From UBA4615 sp964399635 (GTDB lineage: Bacteria; Pseudomonadota; Gammaproteobacteria; Burkholderiales; Burkholderiaceae_E), in contig CAYNRU010000036.1 in NCBI GenBank assembly GCA_964399635.1, forward strand, positions 17,410 to 81,409: a stretch of DNA of 64,000 nucleotides, given 5' to 3'. How positions within the stretch are numbered: position 1 is the first letter of the stretch; every line of letters starts with the position of its first letter. The translations under genes and the position numbers were made by a program. A model generated the notes under the pieces. That model had not been told where the DNA came from, made no database searches, and worked only from the letters and a program-made list of their open reading frames with translations. Shown here piece after piece: positions 11,452 through 20,810 of this stretch.

Positions 11452-12705
11452 ATGCCAGCTGCCCTTGAAGGAATCCGTGTCCTCGACCTCTCCCGGGTGC
11501 TCGCCGGACCCTGGTGCTCACAGAACCTCGCCGACCTCGGCGCCGACGTCATCAAGGTCGAGCGCCCCGGCGCCGGTGACGACACGCGCGGATGGGGCCC
11601 ACCCTTCCTGAAGGCCCGCGACGGCACCGACACCGAGGACTCCGCCTACTACCTCGCGGCCAACCGCGGCAAGCGCTCGATCGCGGTCGACCTCGCCACC
11701 GAGGCCGGCCGGCAGATCGTGCTGGGCCTGGCGGCCGTCAGCGACGTCGTGCTCGAGAACTACAAGGTCGGCGCGCTGCGCAAGTACGGCCTCGACTTCG
11801 ACAGCCTGGCCAAGATCAACCCGAGCCTCGTGTACTGCTCCATCACCGGCTTCGGCCAGACCGGCCCGTGGTCCCATCGCGCGGGCTACGACTTCATCAT
11901 CCAGGGGATCGGCGGGATGATGTCGATCACCGGCGAGGCCGACGACCGCCCGGGCGGCGGCCCCCAGAAGGTCGGCGTGGCCGTCGCCGACCTGATGACC
12001 GGCATGTACGCCACCCAGGCCGTGCTCGCCGCGCTGTTCCACCGCGAGCGGACCGGCGAGGGCCAGCACATCGACATGGCGCTGCTCGACGTGCAGGTCG
12101 CGATGACCGCGAACATGGCATCCAACTACCTGCACAGCGGCCGGGCGCCGCGCCGCTGGGGCAACGCCCACCCCAACCTCGTGCCCTACCAGACCTTCCG
12201 GACGGCCGACGGCTGGATCATCGTGGCCGCCGGCAACGACGGCCAGTGGCGCCGCTTCTGCGAGCTCGGCGGGCGCGCCGACCTCTGCGACGACGTGCGC
12301 TTCCGGCGCGTGCAGGACCGCATCCGAAACCGCGAAGCCCTCGCGCCGCTGCTCGAGGAGATGGTGGCCCGGCGCGGCTCGAAGGAATGGATCGACGGGA
12401 TGGAGGCCGCCGGCGTGCCCTGCGGCCCGATCAACGACCTGAAGCAGGTGTTCGAGAATCCGCAGGTGCAGGCACGCGGCATGCGTATCGACATCGACCG
12501 GGCGGACGCGGGTCCGGTGAAGCTGGTCGCCAACCCCATCAAGGCCTCGCGCACGCCGCCGGCCTACCGCCTGCCGCCGCCGCGGCTGGGCGAGCACACC
12601 GACGAAGTGCTGACGGCCGTCCTCGGCTGGGATCCGGCACGGATCGAGGCCGCGCGCGCGGCGGGCGCGATCGGCGGCGCGCGGAGCGGCCCGGCTGGTG
12701 CCTGA
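11452..12705 (+). CDS. CaiB/BaiF family (class III) CoA-transferase
   Basis: This 417-residue protein begins MPAALEGIRVLDLSRVLAGP, the standard opening of class III CoA-transferases such as formyl-CoA:oxalate and succinyl-CoA-dependent enzymes. LADLGADVIKVERPGAGDD and the catalytic-aspartate segment DMALLDVQVAM (about residue 208) are intact. These enzymes move CoA between carboxylic acids through an aspartyl-CoA anhydride. The reading frame is open far upstream because of the high GC, but homology starts at 11452. It overlaps the following sensor kinase by 8 bp, so acid activation and sensing are probably co-expressed. Confidence 0.92.
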   Translation: MPAALEGIRVLDLSRVLAGPWCSQNLADLGADVIKVERPGAGDDTRGWGPPFLKARDGTDTEDSAYYLAANRGKRSIAVDLATEAGRQIVLGLAAVSDVVLENYKVGALRKYGLDFDSLAKINPSLVYCSITGFGQTGPWSHRAGYDFIIQGIGGMMSITGEADDRPGGGPQKVGVAVADLMTGMYATQAVLAALFHRERTGEGQHIDMALLDVQVAMTANMASNYLHSGRAPRRWGNAHPNLVPYQTFRTADGWIIVAAGNDGQWRRFCELGGRADLCDDVRFRRVQDRIRNREALAPLLEEMVARRGSKEWIDGMEAAGVPCGPINDLKQVFENPQVQARGMRIDIDRADAGPVKLVANPIKASRTPPAYRLPPPRLGEHTDEVLTAVLGWDPARIEAARAAGAIGGARSGPAGA

Positions 12706-14821
12706 CCTCGAAGGCCCCGGGCCACGGTTCGATGCCGATGGGCGGATCGAGGCGTCCGGTCGTGCCGGTGCGTCTCAGTGGCGTACGTCCACCGTCGGGC
12801 CGCTGGTGGCGATCGCGCTGCTGGCGGCGACGATCATCGCGGCGGCGGTCTGGCTGTCGATCCTCGACGAGAGGCGCCAGCAGCAGGACCTGCTGACGCG
12901 CCAGGCTCATCACGTCGCGCTGCAGATCCGCGGCCGGCTGCTCGAGACCGAGCAGCTGCTGCTGATGGAGGGGAGCAACTACCCGGCCTCGCGCCCGCGC
13001 TTTCGCCTCGACATGGAGGAGTTGCTGCAGGCCAACGCCGCGCTGCTGCGGATCGAGTTGAGGACGCACGACGGCCTCCTGCTCGAAGGCGTCGATGCGC
13101 CCGCGCCGCGGCCGGCGCTGCCGGCGCCCTCGCGCCGGACGCTGGGCGCCGAGACGACCGCGGCGCTGGCGACGGCCGCGAGACTGAACCGGCTCACCTA
13201 CTCCCGTCCCTACTTCGCGCGGATCGGCGAGTCGGGATTCGACCTGCTCGAGCTGGTCGTCCCGACCGGCGACCCGCAGGGTCCGCTGATCGTGGCCGTC
13301 TATGCGCCGCAGCGCATCCTCGACCACTTCATCCCGTCGGGGCAGCCGCCCGACCAGCTCTACAGCCTGGTCGAGGCCGACGGCACGGTGGTCGCCCGCC
13401 AGGCCTCGCTCGGCCAGGCGCGCGGCAGCCTGCATGCGATCAGCCCGCTCGCCCGCTCCGGCAACTCGCTGCAGCTGCGCGTCGACAGCCTGCTGCCGGC
13501 CGCCCGGCTGGTGCCGAACGTGCTCACCGGGCTGGTCGCGACCACCACGGTGGGGCTGGGCATCGCGATGTTCTACCTGGTGCGCGACGTGCGCCGCCGG
13601 GCCCGCGCCGAGCATGCGCTGCGAGAGCAGATGCAGTTTCGACGCACCATCGAGGACGCCATGATGGACGCGCTCCTCGTGTTCGACCTCGATGACCGCG
13701 TGCTGCATGTCAACGACACCCTGTGCCGGCTCACCGGCTACACCCGGGAGGAACTGATCGGACGCACCTCGCCGATGCCCTTCACCACGGCGGAGGCGAA
13801 CACCGAGTACCGGGCCTACCTGGAGCGCATCGCCCTCGCCCGCCTGGAGAGCCAGGAGGCGGGGGATGCCGAGGCCGCCCGCGGCTGCGAGACGATCTAC
13901 CGGTCGCGGTCCGGCGAGATCTTCCCGGCGCGTATCGTCGAGGCGCCCCTCTACGACGCGGACGGCAAGAAGTTCGGGCGGCTGCTGATGGGCGTGGACC
14001 TGCGCGACCAGCGGCGCGTCGAGGACCTGGCACGGCGCCAGCAGGAGGCGCTGCAGTCGCGATCGCGGCTCGCCACCCTGGGCGAGATGACATCGACGCT
14101 GTCGCACGAGCTCAACCAGCCGCTCGCCGCCATCACCAGCTACGCGACCGCCTGCGAGAACCTGATCGCGCAGCAGCCCTCGCACCCGGAACGGGTCGGC
14201 CAGGCGCTGCGCGGCATCCGGACCCAGGCCGAGCGGGCCGGCCAGGTCATCCGCAGCGTGCAGTCATTCCTGCGCCGGCGGGCGATCGAGCGCGGCGAAG
14301 TCGACCTGGGCGCCCTGGTCCGCGGCCTGGAGCCGCTGTTGCGGCTGCAGGCCGCGCGCACCGGCGCCAGGATCGAGATCGACACCGCGCCGGGCACGGT
14401 GGCGTTCGCCGACCGGATCATGCTCGAGCAGGTGCTCCTCAACCTGGCCCGCAACGGCTTCGAGGCAATGACCGAGGTGCCGCCGACCGAGCGGGTGCTC
14501 CGGATCGCCGCGTCGGCCAGCGCCGACGACGAGCGCGGCGAGCGCGTCGCCGTGCAGGTCACCGATCGCGGACGCGGCGTGCCGCCCGAGGCCGTGCCGC
14601 AGCTGTTCACCGCGTTCTTCACCACCAAGCGCGAGGGCATGGGCCTCGGGCTCAGCCTGTGCCGCTCGGTGATCGAGCAGCACGGCGGGCAGCTCGTCTA
14701 CCGGCCGCGTCCGGAGGGCGGATCGGTGTTCGCGTTCGATCTGCCGCGCCGCGGCGATGCCGGCAGCCTGTCGGCCCGCCCCGACGTGCCGATGACCGAA
14801 ATCCCGACGGGAGAGCCCTGA
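12698..14821 (+). CDS. Membrane PAS sensor histidine kinase (FixL/TodS-like)
   Basis: The protein has 707 residues from a GTG start overlapping the CoA-transferase. Domain order: TM1 (about 32-52), a periplasmic sensor region of roughly 210 residues, TM2 (about 270-292), a PAS domain with a PAC tail (about 310-445), HisKA with TLSHELNQPLAAITSYA (phospho-acceptor His470), then the HATPase with the N box (LNLARNGFEAM), DRGRGVP and FFTTKREGMGLGLSL. The kinase core is the type seen in FixL and DctB relatives. Its partner regulator starts at 14821, where the stop and start overlap. The next genes encode a TctBA transporter, so its ligand is plausibly an organic acid. Confidence 0.92.
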   Translation: MPDLEGPGPRFDADGRIEASGRAGASQWRTSTVGPLVAIALLAATIIAAAVWLSILDERRQQQDLLTRQAHHVALQIRGRLLETEQLLLMEGSNYPASRPRFRLDMEELLQANAALLRIELRTHDGLLLEGVDAPAPRPALPAPSRRTLGAETTAALATAARLNRLTYSRPYFARIGESGFDLLELVVPTGDPQGPLIVAVYAPQRILDHFIPSGQPPDQLYSLVEADGTVVARQASLGQARGSLHAISPLARSGNSLQLRVDSLLPAARLVPNVLTGLVATTTVGLGIAMFYLVRDVRRRARAEHALREQMQFRRTIEDAMMDALLVFDLDDRVLHVNDTLCRLTGYTREELIGRTSPMPFTTAEANTEYRAYLERIALARLESQEAGDAEAARGCETIYRSRSGEIFPARIVEAPLYDADGKKFGRLLMGVDLRDQRRVEDLARRQQEALQSRSRLATLGEMTSTLSHELNQPLAAITSYATACENLIAQQPSHPERVGQALRGIRTQAERAGQVIRSVQSFLRRRAIERGEVDLGALVRGLEPLLRLQAARTGARIEIDTAPGTVAFADRIMLEQVLLNLARNGFEAMTEVPPTERVLRIAASASADDERGERVAVQVTDRGRGVPPEAVPQLFTAFFTTKREGMGLGLSLCRSVIEQHGGQLVYRPRPEGGSVFAFDLPRRGDAGSLSARPDVPMTEIPTGEP

Positions 14822-15492
14822 TGACCGAATCCGCCCCAGCCGGCACGGTCCACGTGGTCGAGGACGATCCCGTCCTGGCCGATGCGCTGTGCCTGCTGCT
14901 GATGTCGCGCGGCCTGGACGCGGTCGCTCACCCGAGCGGCGAGCAGTTCCTCGCCTCCATTGACCCGGAGTGGCCGACCGGCCCGGCCTGCGTGCTGCTC
15001 GACGTGCGCATGCGCGAGCTGTCGGGCATCGAGACTTTCGACCGGCTGCGGGCGCGCAAGCCCGCCAACCCGGCCGCGGTCATCTTCCTGACCGGTCACG
15101 GCGACATCTCGATGGCGGTCGATTCGGTGAAGAACGGTGCCTTCGATTTCTTCGAGAAGCCCTTCAACGACAACCGACTGGTCGACCGGGTGATGCAGGC
15201 GCTTCAGGAGTCGGAATCCCGGCTCCAGCAGGCCGGCAGCAGCGAGCGGATCCGCAGCCGCCTCGACCGGCTGACGTCTCGGGAACGCGACGTGATGGGC
15301 CTGATCCTGAAGGGAAAGCTGAACAAGATCATCGCCGACGACCTCGGCATCAGCATGCGCACCGTCGAGGTGCATCGCTCCAACGTGTTCAGCAAGATGG
15401 GCGTGCGCAGCGCCGTCGAACTCGCACGCCTGCTCGAGAACCTCAAGGACCGAGGCGCCGGGCTCGCGGACGCCGTACCACCTGCTGGGTGA
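14821..15492 (+). CDS. FixJ/NarL-type response regulator
   Basis: The protein has 223 residues. The receiver domain shows the acidic pair EDD (residues 14-16), phospho-acceptor Asp61 in LLDVRM, and the conserved Lys in FEKPF. A LuxR-type helix-turn-helix follows (LTSRERDVMGLILKGKLNKIIADDL) with the recognition-helix segment MRTVEVHRSNVFSKMGV. It is the cognate regulator of the kinase immediately upstream (ATG overlapping its TGA), and it probably activates the tctB-tctA genes that begin 160 bp downstream. There is no sigma-54 AAA domain, so it acts as a classical sigma-70 activator. Confidence 0.94.
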   Translation: MTESAPAGTVHVVEDDPVLADALCLLLMSRGLDAVAHPSGEQFLASIDPEWPTGPACVLLDVRMRELSGIETFDRLRARKPANPAAVIFLTGHGDISMAVDSVKNGAFDFFEKPFNDNRLVDRVMQALQESESRLQQAGSSERIRSRLDRLTSRERDVMGLILKGKLNKIIADDLGISMRTVEVHRSNVFSKMGVRSAVELARLLENLKDRGAGLADAVPPAG

Positions 15493-15652
15493 CGCCGGCG
15501 TGATCCCCGGCCCACGGCGACGATGCCGCGGGCGGCGGGATCCTCGCCATGGGAAGCGACGCTTGCGGCGGCATACGGCTCGGGTAGTATTCCGCATCCG
15601 CGAGGGCCCGGTCACAGGGCCCCCTCACAGAGACCTTCGGGGGAGCACTTCA

Positions 15653-16114
15653 ATGCGTATCCGCAATCACCGCGACTTCTGGGCCGGGGTGCTCTTCATC
15701 GTCACCGGTGTGCTGTTCATGCTGCTGTCTAGGCAGTACACGCTCGGCACGGCCGCCAAGATGGGCCCGGGCTACTTCCCGACGATCCTGGGCGGCCTGA
15801 TGGCGCTGCTGGGGCTGGGCATCCTGCTCCCCTCCCTCGCCAAGCGCGCCCCCGAGCTCCGGGTGCCCAAGATCGAGTTCAAGATGGTCTTCATGGTGCT
15901 GCTGGCGGTGGCGGTCTACGCCGCCGCGCTGCCCAAGCTCGGGTTCATCGTCGCCCTGTTCCTGCTGATCCTGATCTCCTCGGTCGCCAGCCACGAGTTC
16001 AAGCTGCGCACGACGCTCGTCTCGTCGGTGGTGCTGCTCGGGTTCTCCTGGCTGGTTTTCGTCAAGGGCCTCGAACTGCAGTTCCCGTTCCTGCCCACGT
16101 TCCTGACGAAGTAA
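15653..16114 (+). CDS. TctB-family small membrane subunit of tripartite tricarboxylate transporter
   Basis: The 153-residue protein has about four hydrophobic helices (11-30, 43-60, 78-110, 122-142) and the TctB pattern AAKMGPGYFPTILGGLMALLG near the second helix. I placed the start at 15653, with GGGGGAGC-type purine sequence about 8 bp upstream. In TTT systems TctB and TctA form the permease and a periplasmic TctC (Bug) protein delivers citrate, tartrate or another carboxylate. No TctC gene is adjacent, so the binding protein must be encoded elsewhere. Confidence 0.93.
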   Translation: MRIRNHRDFWAGVLFIVTGVLFMLLSRQYTLGTAAKMGPGYFPTILGGLMALLGLGILLPSLAKRAPELRVPKIEFKMVFMVLLAVAVYAAALPKLGFIVALFLLILISSVASHEFKLRTTLVSSVVLLGFSWLVFVKGLELQFPFLPTFLTK

Positions 16115-16150
16115 GCGTCGCACTCCGACGCACGAAGAGACACAGACACG

Positions 16151-17659
16151 ATGGAACTCCTCGCCAACCTGTCGCTCGGCTTCCAGACCGCGGCGACCTT
16201 CAACAACCTGCTGTACTGCTTCATCGGCGTGGCGCTCGGAACGCTGATCGGCGTGCTGCCCGGCATCGGACCGCTCGCGACCATCGCGATGCTGCTGCCC
16301 GCCACCTACAAGATGTCGGACCCGACGACCGCGCTGATCATGCTGGCCGGCATCTACTACGGCGCGCAGTACGGCGGCTCCACCACCGCGATCCTGGTGA
16401 ACCTGCCGGGCGAGTCGTCATCGGTCGTGACCACGCTGGACGGCTACCAGATGGCCCGGAAAGGGCGAGCCGGTCCAGCGCTGGCGATCGCGGCGATCGC
16501 CTCGTTCTTCGCCGGCACCGTCGCCACCTTCCTGCTGGCGGCGTTCGCCCCGCCGCTGGCCGAGATCGCCTTCAAGTTCGGCCCGGCCGAGTATTTCGCG
16601 CTGATGGTGCTGGGCCTGATCGCAGCGGTGGTGCTGGCCCACGGCTCGGTGTTCAAGGCGCTCGCGATGGTGGTATTCGGTCTGCTGCTCGGCATGATCG
16701 GCACCGACGTCAACTCCGGCGTCGCGCGCTTCTCGTTCGACGTTCCCGAACTCTCCGACGGCATCGAGTTTGTCGCGGTCGCGATGGGCATGTTCGGCTT
16801 CGCCGAGATCATCCTGAACCTGGAGCAGAAGGAGAAGCGCGAGGTCTTCACAGCGAAGGTCACCGGCCTGATGCCACGGATGGACGACTTCAAGAAGGCC
16901 TTCCCGGCGATCCTGCGGGGCACGTCCCTGGGCTCGCTGCTGGGCATCCTGCCGGGCGGGGGCGCCGTGCTCGCGTCGTTCTCCGCCTACGCGATCGAGA
17001 AGAAGCTCTCCAAGCACCCCGAGGAATTCGGCAAGGGCGCCATCCAGGGGGTCGCCGCGCCGGAGGCGGCCAACAACGCCGGCGCGCAGACCTCGTTCAT
17101 CCCGATGCTGACCCTGGGCATCCCGACCACGCCGGTGATGGCGCTGATGGTCGCGGCGATGATGATCCACAACATCCAGCCGGGCCCCCAGGTGATGACC
17201 AGCAACCCCAAGCTGTTCTGGGGCCTGATCGTCTCGATGTGGATCGGCAATCTGTTCCTGGTGGTGCTGAACCTGCCGCTGGTGGGCATGTGGGTCAAGC
17301 TGCTGTCGGTGCCCTACCGGATCCTGTACCCGGCGATCCTGCTGTTCTGCTGCATCGGCGCCTACTCGATCAACAACAACGTCTTCGACGTGTTCATGAC
17401 GATCCCGTTCGCGATCCTGGGCTATGTGTTCAAGAAGCTCGACTGCGAGCCCGCGCCGATGCTGCTGGGCTTCGTGCTCGGCAAGCTGATGGAGGAGTAC
17501 CTGAGGCGGGCCATGACCATCTCGCGGGGCGACTGGACGGTGTTCGTCACGCGGCCGCTGTCGGCGACGCTGCTGGCGATGGCGGCCATCCTGCTGGTGA
17601 TCGTGTTCATGCCGGCCATCTCCAGGAAGCGCGAGGAAGCGTTCGCCGGCGACGACTGA
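16151..17659 (+). CDS. TctA-family large permease subunit
   Basis: The 502-residue, roughly 12-helix protein carries the TctA hallmarks GVLPGIGPLATIAMLLP (about residues 35-51), YGAQYGGSTTAILVNLPGE, and a second repeat GILPGGGAVLASF. It is 36 bp downstream of tctB on the same strand. It forms the secondary-transport pore of the tripartite tricarboxylate transporter in the inner membrane. A hairpin at 17711-17731 closes the unit. Confidence 0.95.
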   Translation: MELLANLSLGFQTAATFNNLLYCFIGVALGTLIGVLPGIGPLATIAMLLPATYKMSDPTTALIMLAGIYYGAQYGGSTTAILVNLPGESSSVVTTLDGYQMARKGRAGPALAIAAIASFFAGTVATFLLAAFAPPLAEIAFKFGPAEYFALMVLGLIAAVVLAHGSVFKALAMVVFGLLLGMIGTDVNSGVARFSFDVPELSDGIEFVAVAMGMFGFAEIILNLEQKEKREVFTAKVTGLMPRMDDFKKAFPAILRGTSLGSLLGILPGGGAVLASFSAYAIEKKLSKHPEEFGKGAIQGVAAPEAANNAGAQTSFIPMLTLGIPTTPVMALMVAAMMIHNIQPGPQVMTSNPKLFWGLIVSMWIGNLFLVVLNLPLVGMWVKLLSVPYRILYPAILLFCCIGAYSINNNVFDVFMTIPFAILGYVFKKLDCEPAPMLLGFVLGKLMEEYLRRAMTISRGDWTVFVTRPLSATLLAMAAILLVIVFMPAISRKREEAFAGDD

Positions 17660-17710
17660 CGCGGCCGCCCGCGGTGCCCCCGGGCACCGCGGCAGGCGCA
17701 GGAATGCAAC

Positions 17711-17739
17711 GGGGCCGCAGCATGCGGCCCCTTCTTCGT
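17711..17739. terminator. Rho-independent terminator between tctA and dps
   Basis: A GGGGCCGCA/TGCGGCCCC stem with a 3-nt loop (17711-17731) is followed by a T-rich tail (TTCTTCGTT). It sits between convergent genes. A second GC palindrome lies just upstream at 17669-17692. Confidence 0.7.
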
Positions 17740-17768
17740 TGGCGAGGCGCCCGGCCGGCGCCCGCGCG

Positions 17769-18251
17769 TCAGCCGAGCAGGCTGCGCAGCATCCAGGCGT
17801 TCTTCTCGTGGACCTGCATCCGCTGCGTCAGCAGGTCGCAGGTGGGCTGGTCGTTGGCCGCGCTGGCCGCGGCGAATACCTCGCGCGCGGTGCGTGCCAC
17901 CGCCTGCTGACCCTCGACCAGCGAGCGGATCATCCGGTCGGCGCTCGGCACGCCCTCGCCCTCCTCGATGGAGGACAGCTTGCCGAACTCGGCGGTCGTG
18001 CCGGGCGCCGCGACGCCGAGCGCACGGATCCGCTCGGCGATGAGGTCGAGCGCGTTCCACTCTTCCGTGTACTGCTCCATGAACAGCACGTGCAGTGTCT
18101 GGAACATCGGCCCGGTGACGTTCCAGTGATAGTTGTGGGTCTTCAGATAGAGCCTGAAGCTGTCGGCGAGCAGGCGGGACAGGCCCTGCGCGATCGCCTC
18201 GCGCTGGGTGTCATCGATGCCGATGTCGATGCGGGGAGTCGGGCTGTTCAT
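17769..18251 (-). CDS. dps: Dps/ferritin-like DNA protection protein
   Basis: The protein has 160 residues from an ATG at 18251 (MNSPTPRIDIGIDD). It contains the Dps ferroxidase signature: YLKTHNYHWNVTGPMFQTLH with the first His/Asp metal ligands, and FMEQYTEEWNALDLIAERIR. Dps forms a 12-mer cage that oxidises and stores iron and binds DNA during stress. It is monocistronic and convergent with tctA. A longer frame upstream lacks family similarity, so I did not extend it. Confidence 0.95.
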   Translation of the reverse strand: MNSPTPRIDIGIDDTQREAIAQGLSRLLADSFRLYLKTHNYHWNVTGPMFQTLHVLFMEQYTEEWNALDLIAERIRALGVAAPGTTAEFGKLSSIEEGEGVPSADRMIRSLVEGQQAVARTAREVFAAASAANDQPTCDLLTQRMQVHEKNAWMLRSLLG

Positions 18252-18417
18252 GTTCGGGGGTTCCTGTGGTGAAAGGCGAGCAGGGCGGTTACCTGCGATG
18301 CAGGCGGTGGGCCGGCATCGCGAACCACGAGTCTGACGCGCCCGCGCCGATCGGTCCAACGGGGAGTCCCGTTGGATCACATCGGCTTTCCCGATCGGGG
18401 ATGCGGCGTGCGCGCCC

Positions 18418-19059
18418 TCAGCAGTCGACCGGGAAGCGCTGCCTGAGCACCGCGACCTCGTCGCAGCCGAGGCAGCGGCAGGTGCGCGCCCCGAGCGTCA
18501 GGAACAGGCGCGCGGTCGCCTCGAGTTCCTCGACCGCGTCGGTGGCCGCCGACAGGGAGCTGCCCGCGACCACCGGGCCATGGTTGGCGAGCAGCAGCGC
18601 GTGGTGCCGGCCGGCGAAACCGGCGACCGCGTCGGCCAGCGCCGGGTCGCCGGGCGGGTGATAGGGCACGAGCGGCAGGGTGCCGATCCGCATCACGTAG
18701 TAGGCGGTGAGCGGGGGCAGCACGTCGGCCGCGTCGACGTCGGCGAGGACCGACACGGCCACGGAATGCACCGAGTGCAGGTGCACCACCGCGCCGGCAC
18801 GCGGTCGCGCCCGGTACATGGCGCGGTGCAGCACTGCCTCCTTGGACGGCGGGTCGCCGCAGAGCAGCCGGCCCTCGTCGTCGAGCAGGCTGATGCACGC
18901 CGGGTCGAGCGTGCCGAAGCTCGCGCCGGTCGGCGTCACCAGCCAGCGACCATCGGTGAGCCGGGCGCTGATGTTGCCCGTGCTGCCGTGGGTCAGGCCG
19001 CGGTCGTACAGCGAGCGGCCGGTCGCCGCGATCCGATCCCTGAGGGCGTGTTCGGTCAT
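18418..19059 (-). CDS. Class II aldolase/adducin-family protein (OtnC-like)
   Basis: The protein has 213 residues. GLTHGSTGNISAR binds the phosphate, HLHSVHSVAVSV and ANHGPVVAG carry the three zinc histidines, and GASFGTLDP is characteristic of 3-oxo-tetronate 4-phosphate decarboxylases and related class II aldolases. The substrate is probably a four- or five-carbon sugar-acid phosphate. No otnI, otnK or denD partner is next to it, so the exact reaction is open. It ends with a cysteine-rich segment (CRCLGCDE) that is unusual for the family and could bind a metal. Confidence 0.88.
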   Translation of the reverse strand: MTEHALRDRIAATGRSLYDRGLTHGSTGNISARLTDGRWLVTPTGASFGTLDPACISLLDDEGRLLCGDPPSKEAVLHRAMYRARPRAGAVVHLHSVHSVAVSVLADVDAADVLPPLTAYYVMRIGTLPLVPYHPPGDPALADAVAGFAGRHHALLLANHGPVVAGSSLSAATDAVEELEATARLFLTLGARTCRCLGCDEVAVLRQRFPVDC

Positions 19060-19339
19060 CGATCGAGGATAGCACCGGGAACGGGCACGGCGCCGGGCGC
19101 GCGGGGACGCAGGCCCGCGCAGGCCTCTGCTAGACTCGACAGGCCGGCGCAGCCTGCTGCGGCGCGGTGCGCAGCCGTCTCGCCCGCCGCTTCGGCGCAC
19201 CCCCGATCCCTCCCGTCCCCCGCGATGAGCCCGACCCCTGCCGCCACGTCGTCGATCCGCAGCCGCCCGTGGGCCGCGCGGTTGCGGATCGCGGGCGTGC
19301 GCTGCGCCTGAGCGGGCCGTTCGCCGCACCGACCCCGGC

Positions 19340-20029
19340 ATGGGCGACCTCGGCATCCAGCACCCAGGCGCCTTCGTGGCAGCCGGCCTGCTGCTCAACC
19401 TGACCCCCGGCCCCGACCTGCTGTTCGTCGCCGCCCGCGCCGGCGAGTCCGGTCACCGCGCGGCTTGGGTGGCCGCGCTCGGCATCGGCGCCGGCTGCCT
19501 CGTCCACGTGACGCTGGGTGCGCTCGGCGTCGCCGCGCTGCTGGCCACGTCGCCGCAGGCCTACGCGGTGCTGGAGGCCGCGGGCGCCGCCTGGCTGGTG
19601 TGGCTGGGGCTTCGGATGATGCTCGCAGGCCCCGCCCCCGCCGGCGTCCCGCCCGCGAGGCCCACAGGCGGCCCGGCACTGGCGGTCGCTGCGCCACCCC
19701 TGGGGCGGATCTTCCTCGACGGCATGCTGACCAACCTGACCAACCCCAAGGTCGCGCTGTTCTTCCTCGCCTTCGTGCCCCAGTTCATCTCGCCGCAGGC
19801 ATCGCGCCCCGGGCTCGCCTTCGCGGTGCTCGGCGCGATCTTCGTCGCCAACGGCACGCTGCTCACCGGGACGGTCGGCAGCGCCGTGGCCGCGGCCGCC
19901 GGCGGGCTGCGGGCCGCCGCCTCGCCCCGCCTCGCGCGCGCAGTCCGACACGCGGCCGCGCTGGTGCCGCGGGCGATCGGCGCGCTGTTCGTCGCATTCG
20001 GGCTGCGGCTCGTCCTGGCCCACCGCTGA
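19340..20029 (+). CDS. LysE/RhtB-family amino-acid exporter
   Basis: The 229-residue protein has about six hydrophobic helices and the LysE/RhtB signatures NLTPGPDLLFVAARAGESG (residues 20-38) and MLTNLTNPKVALFFLAFVPQF. This family exports amino acids such as homoserine, threonine or leucine. It is divergent from the aldolase gene across 280 bp in which I see no gene. The next gene follows after 23 bp. Confidence 0.92.
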   Translation: MGDLGIQHPGAFVAAGLLLNLTPGPDLLFVAARAGESGHRAAWVAALGIGAGCLVHVTLGALGVAALLATSPQAYAVLEAAGAAWLVWLGLRMMLAGPAPAGVPPARPTGGPALAVAAPPLGRIFLDGMLTNLTNPKVALFFLAFVPQFISPQASRPGLAFAVLGAIFVANGTLLTGTVGSAVAAAAGGLRAAASPRLARAVRHAAALVPRAIGALFVAFGLRLVLAHR

Positions 20030-20052
20030 GCGGCCCCGGCCGCGGAGACACG

Positions 20053-20772
20053 ATGACCCCTCCCCTTCCCTTTCCCGACGTCCGTGTCCTCGCCTTCGAC
20101 GTCTTCGGCACGGTGGTCGACTGGCGCGGCGGCGTGGCGCGCGAGACCGCCGCGCTCGGGCTCGGCATCGACGCCGAGGCCTTCGCCGACGCCTGGCGAG
20201 CCCGCTACCAGCCGGCCATGGAGCAGGTGCGCAGCGGCGCCCGCCCGTGGGTCAGCCTCGATACGCTGCACCGCGAGAATCTCGACGCGGTGCTGCAGGC
20301 CTTCGGCGTCGCCGACCGGGTCGACGAGGCCGCGCGACGATCGCTCACGCTGGCCTGGCATCGGCTCGACCCGTGGCCGGAGGCGTTGGCCGGGCTGCAC
20401 CGGCTCAAGGCGCGCTACCTGCTCACGCCGCTGTCCAACGGCAACATCGCCCTGCTCACCCACATGGCCAAGCGGGCCGGCCTGCCCTGGGACTGCGTGC
20501 TGTCGGCGGAGGTGTTCCACGCCTACAAGCCCGACCCGCGCGCCTATCTCGGCGTAGCGGAGCTGTTCTCGATCCAGCCGGCGCAGGTGATGATGTGTGC
20601 CGCGCACGCGGGCGACCTGCGCGCCGCGGCCGCCTGCGGCCTGCGCACCGCCTACGTCGACCGTCCGCTCGAATTCGGCGCCGGGCGGACCGGCGACGTG
20701 CCCCGACCCACCGACCGCTTCGACCTCTCTACCCGCGGATTCGACGACCTCGCCCTGCAGCTCGGCTGCTGA
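20053..20772 (+). CDS. Haloacid dehalogenase, type II (HAD superfamily)
   Basis: The protein has 239 residues. HAD motif I is FDVFGTVVDW (nucleophilic Asp near residue 15), motif II is LSNGN, the Lys motif is YKPDPRAY, and motif IV is the L-2-haloacid-dehalogenase form MCAAHAGDLRAAAACGL. The FGT after the aspartate marks it as the dehalogenase branch, not a phosphatase. Such enzymes hydrolyse (S)-2-haloacids, though many genomic members are uncharacterised. The start at 20053 is 23 bp after the lysE-type gene. Confidence 0.92.
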   Translation: MTPPLPFPDVRVLAFDVFGTVVDWRGGVARETAALGLGIDAEAFADAWRARYQPAMEQVRSGARPWVSLDTLHRENLDAVLQAFGVADRVDEAARRSLTLAWHRLDPWPEALAGLHRLKARYLLTPLSNGNIALLTHMAKRAGLPWDCVLSAEVFHAYKPDPRAYLGVAELFSIQPAQVMMCAAHAGDLRAAAACGLRTAYVDRPLEFGAGRTGDVPRPTDRFDLSTRGFDDLALQLGC

Positions 20773-20810
20773 GCGCCCGCAGCACCCGCACCACGACCTC
20801 CGAGCCCGCC

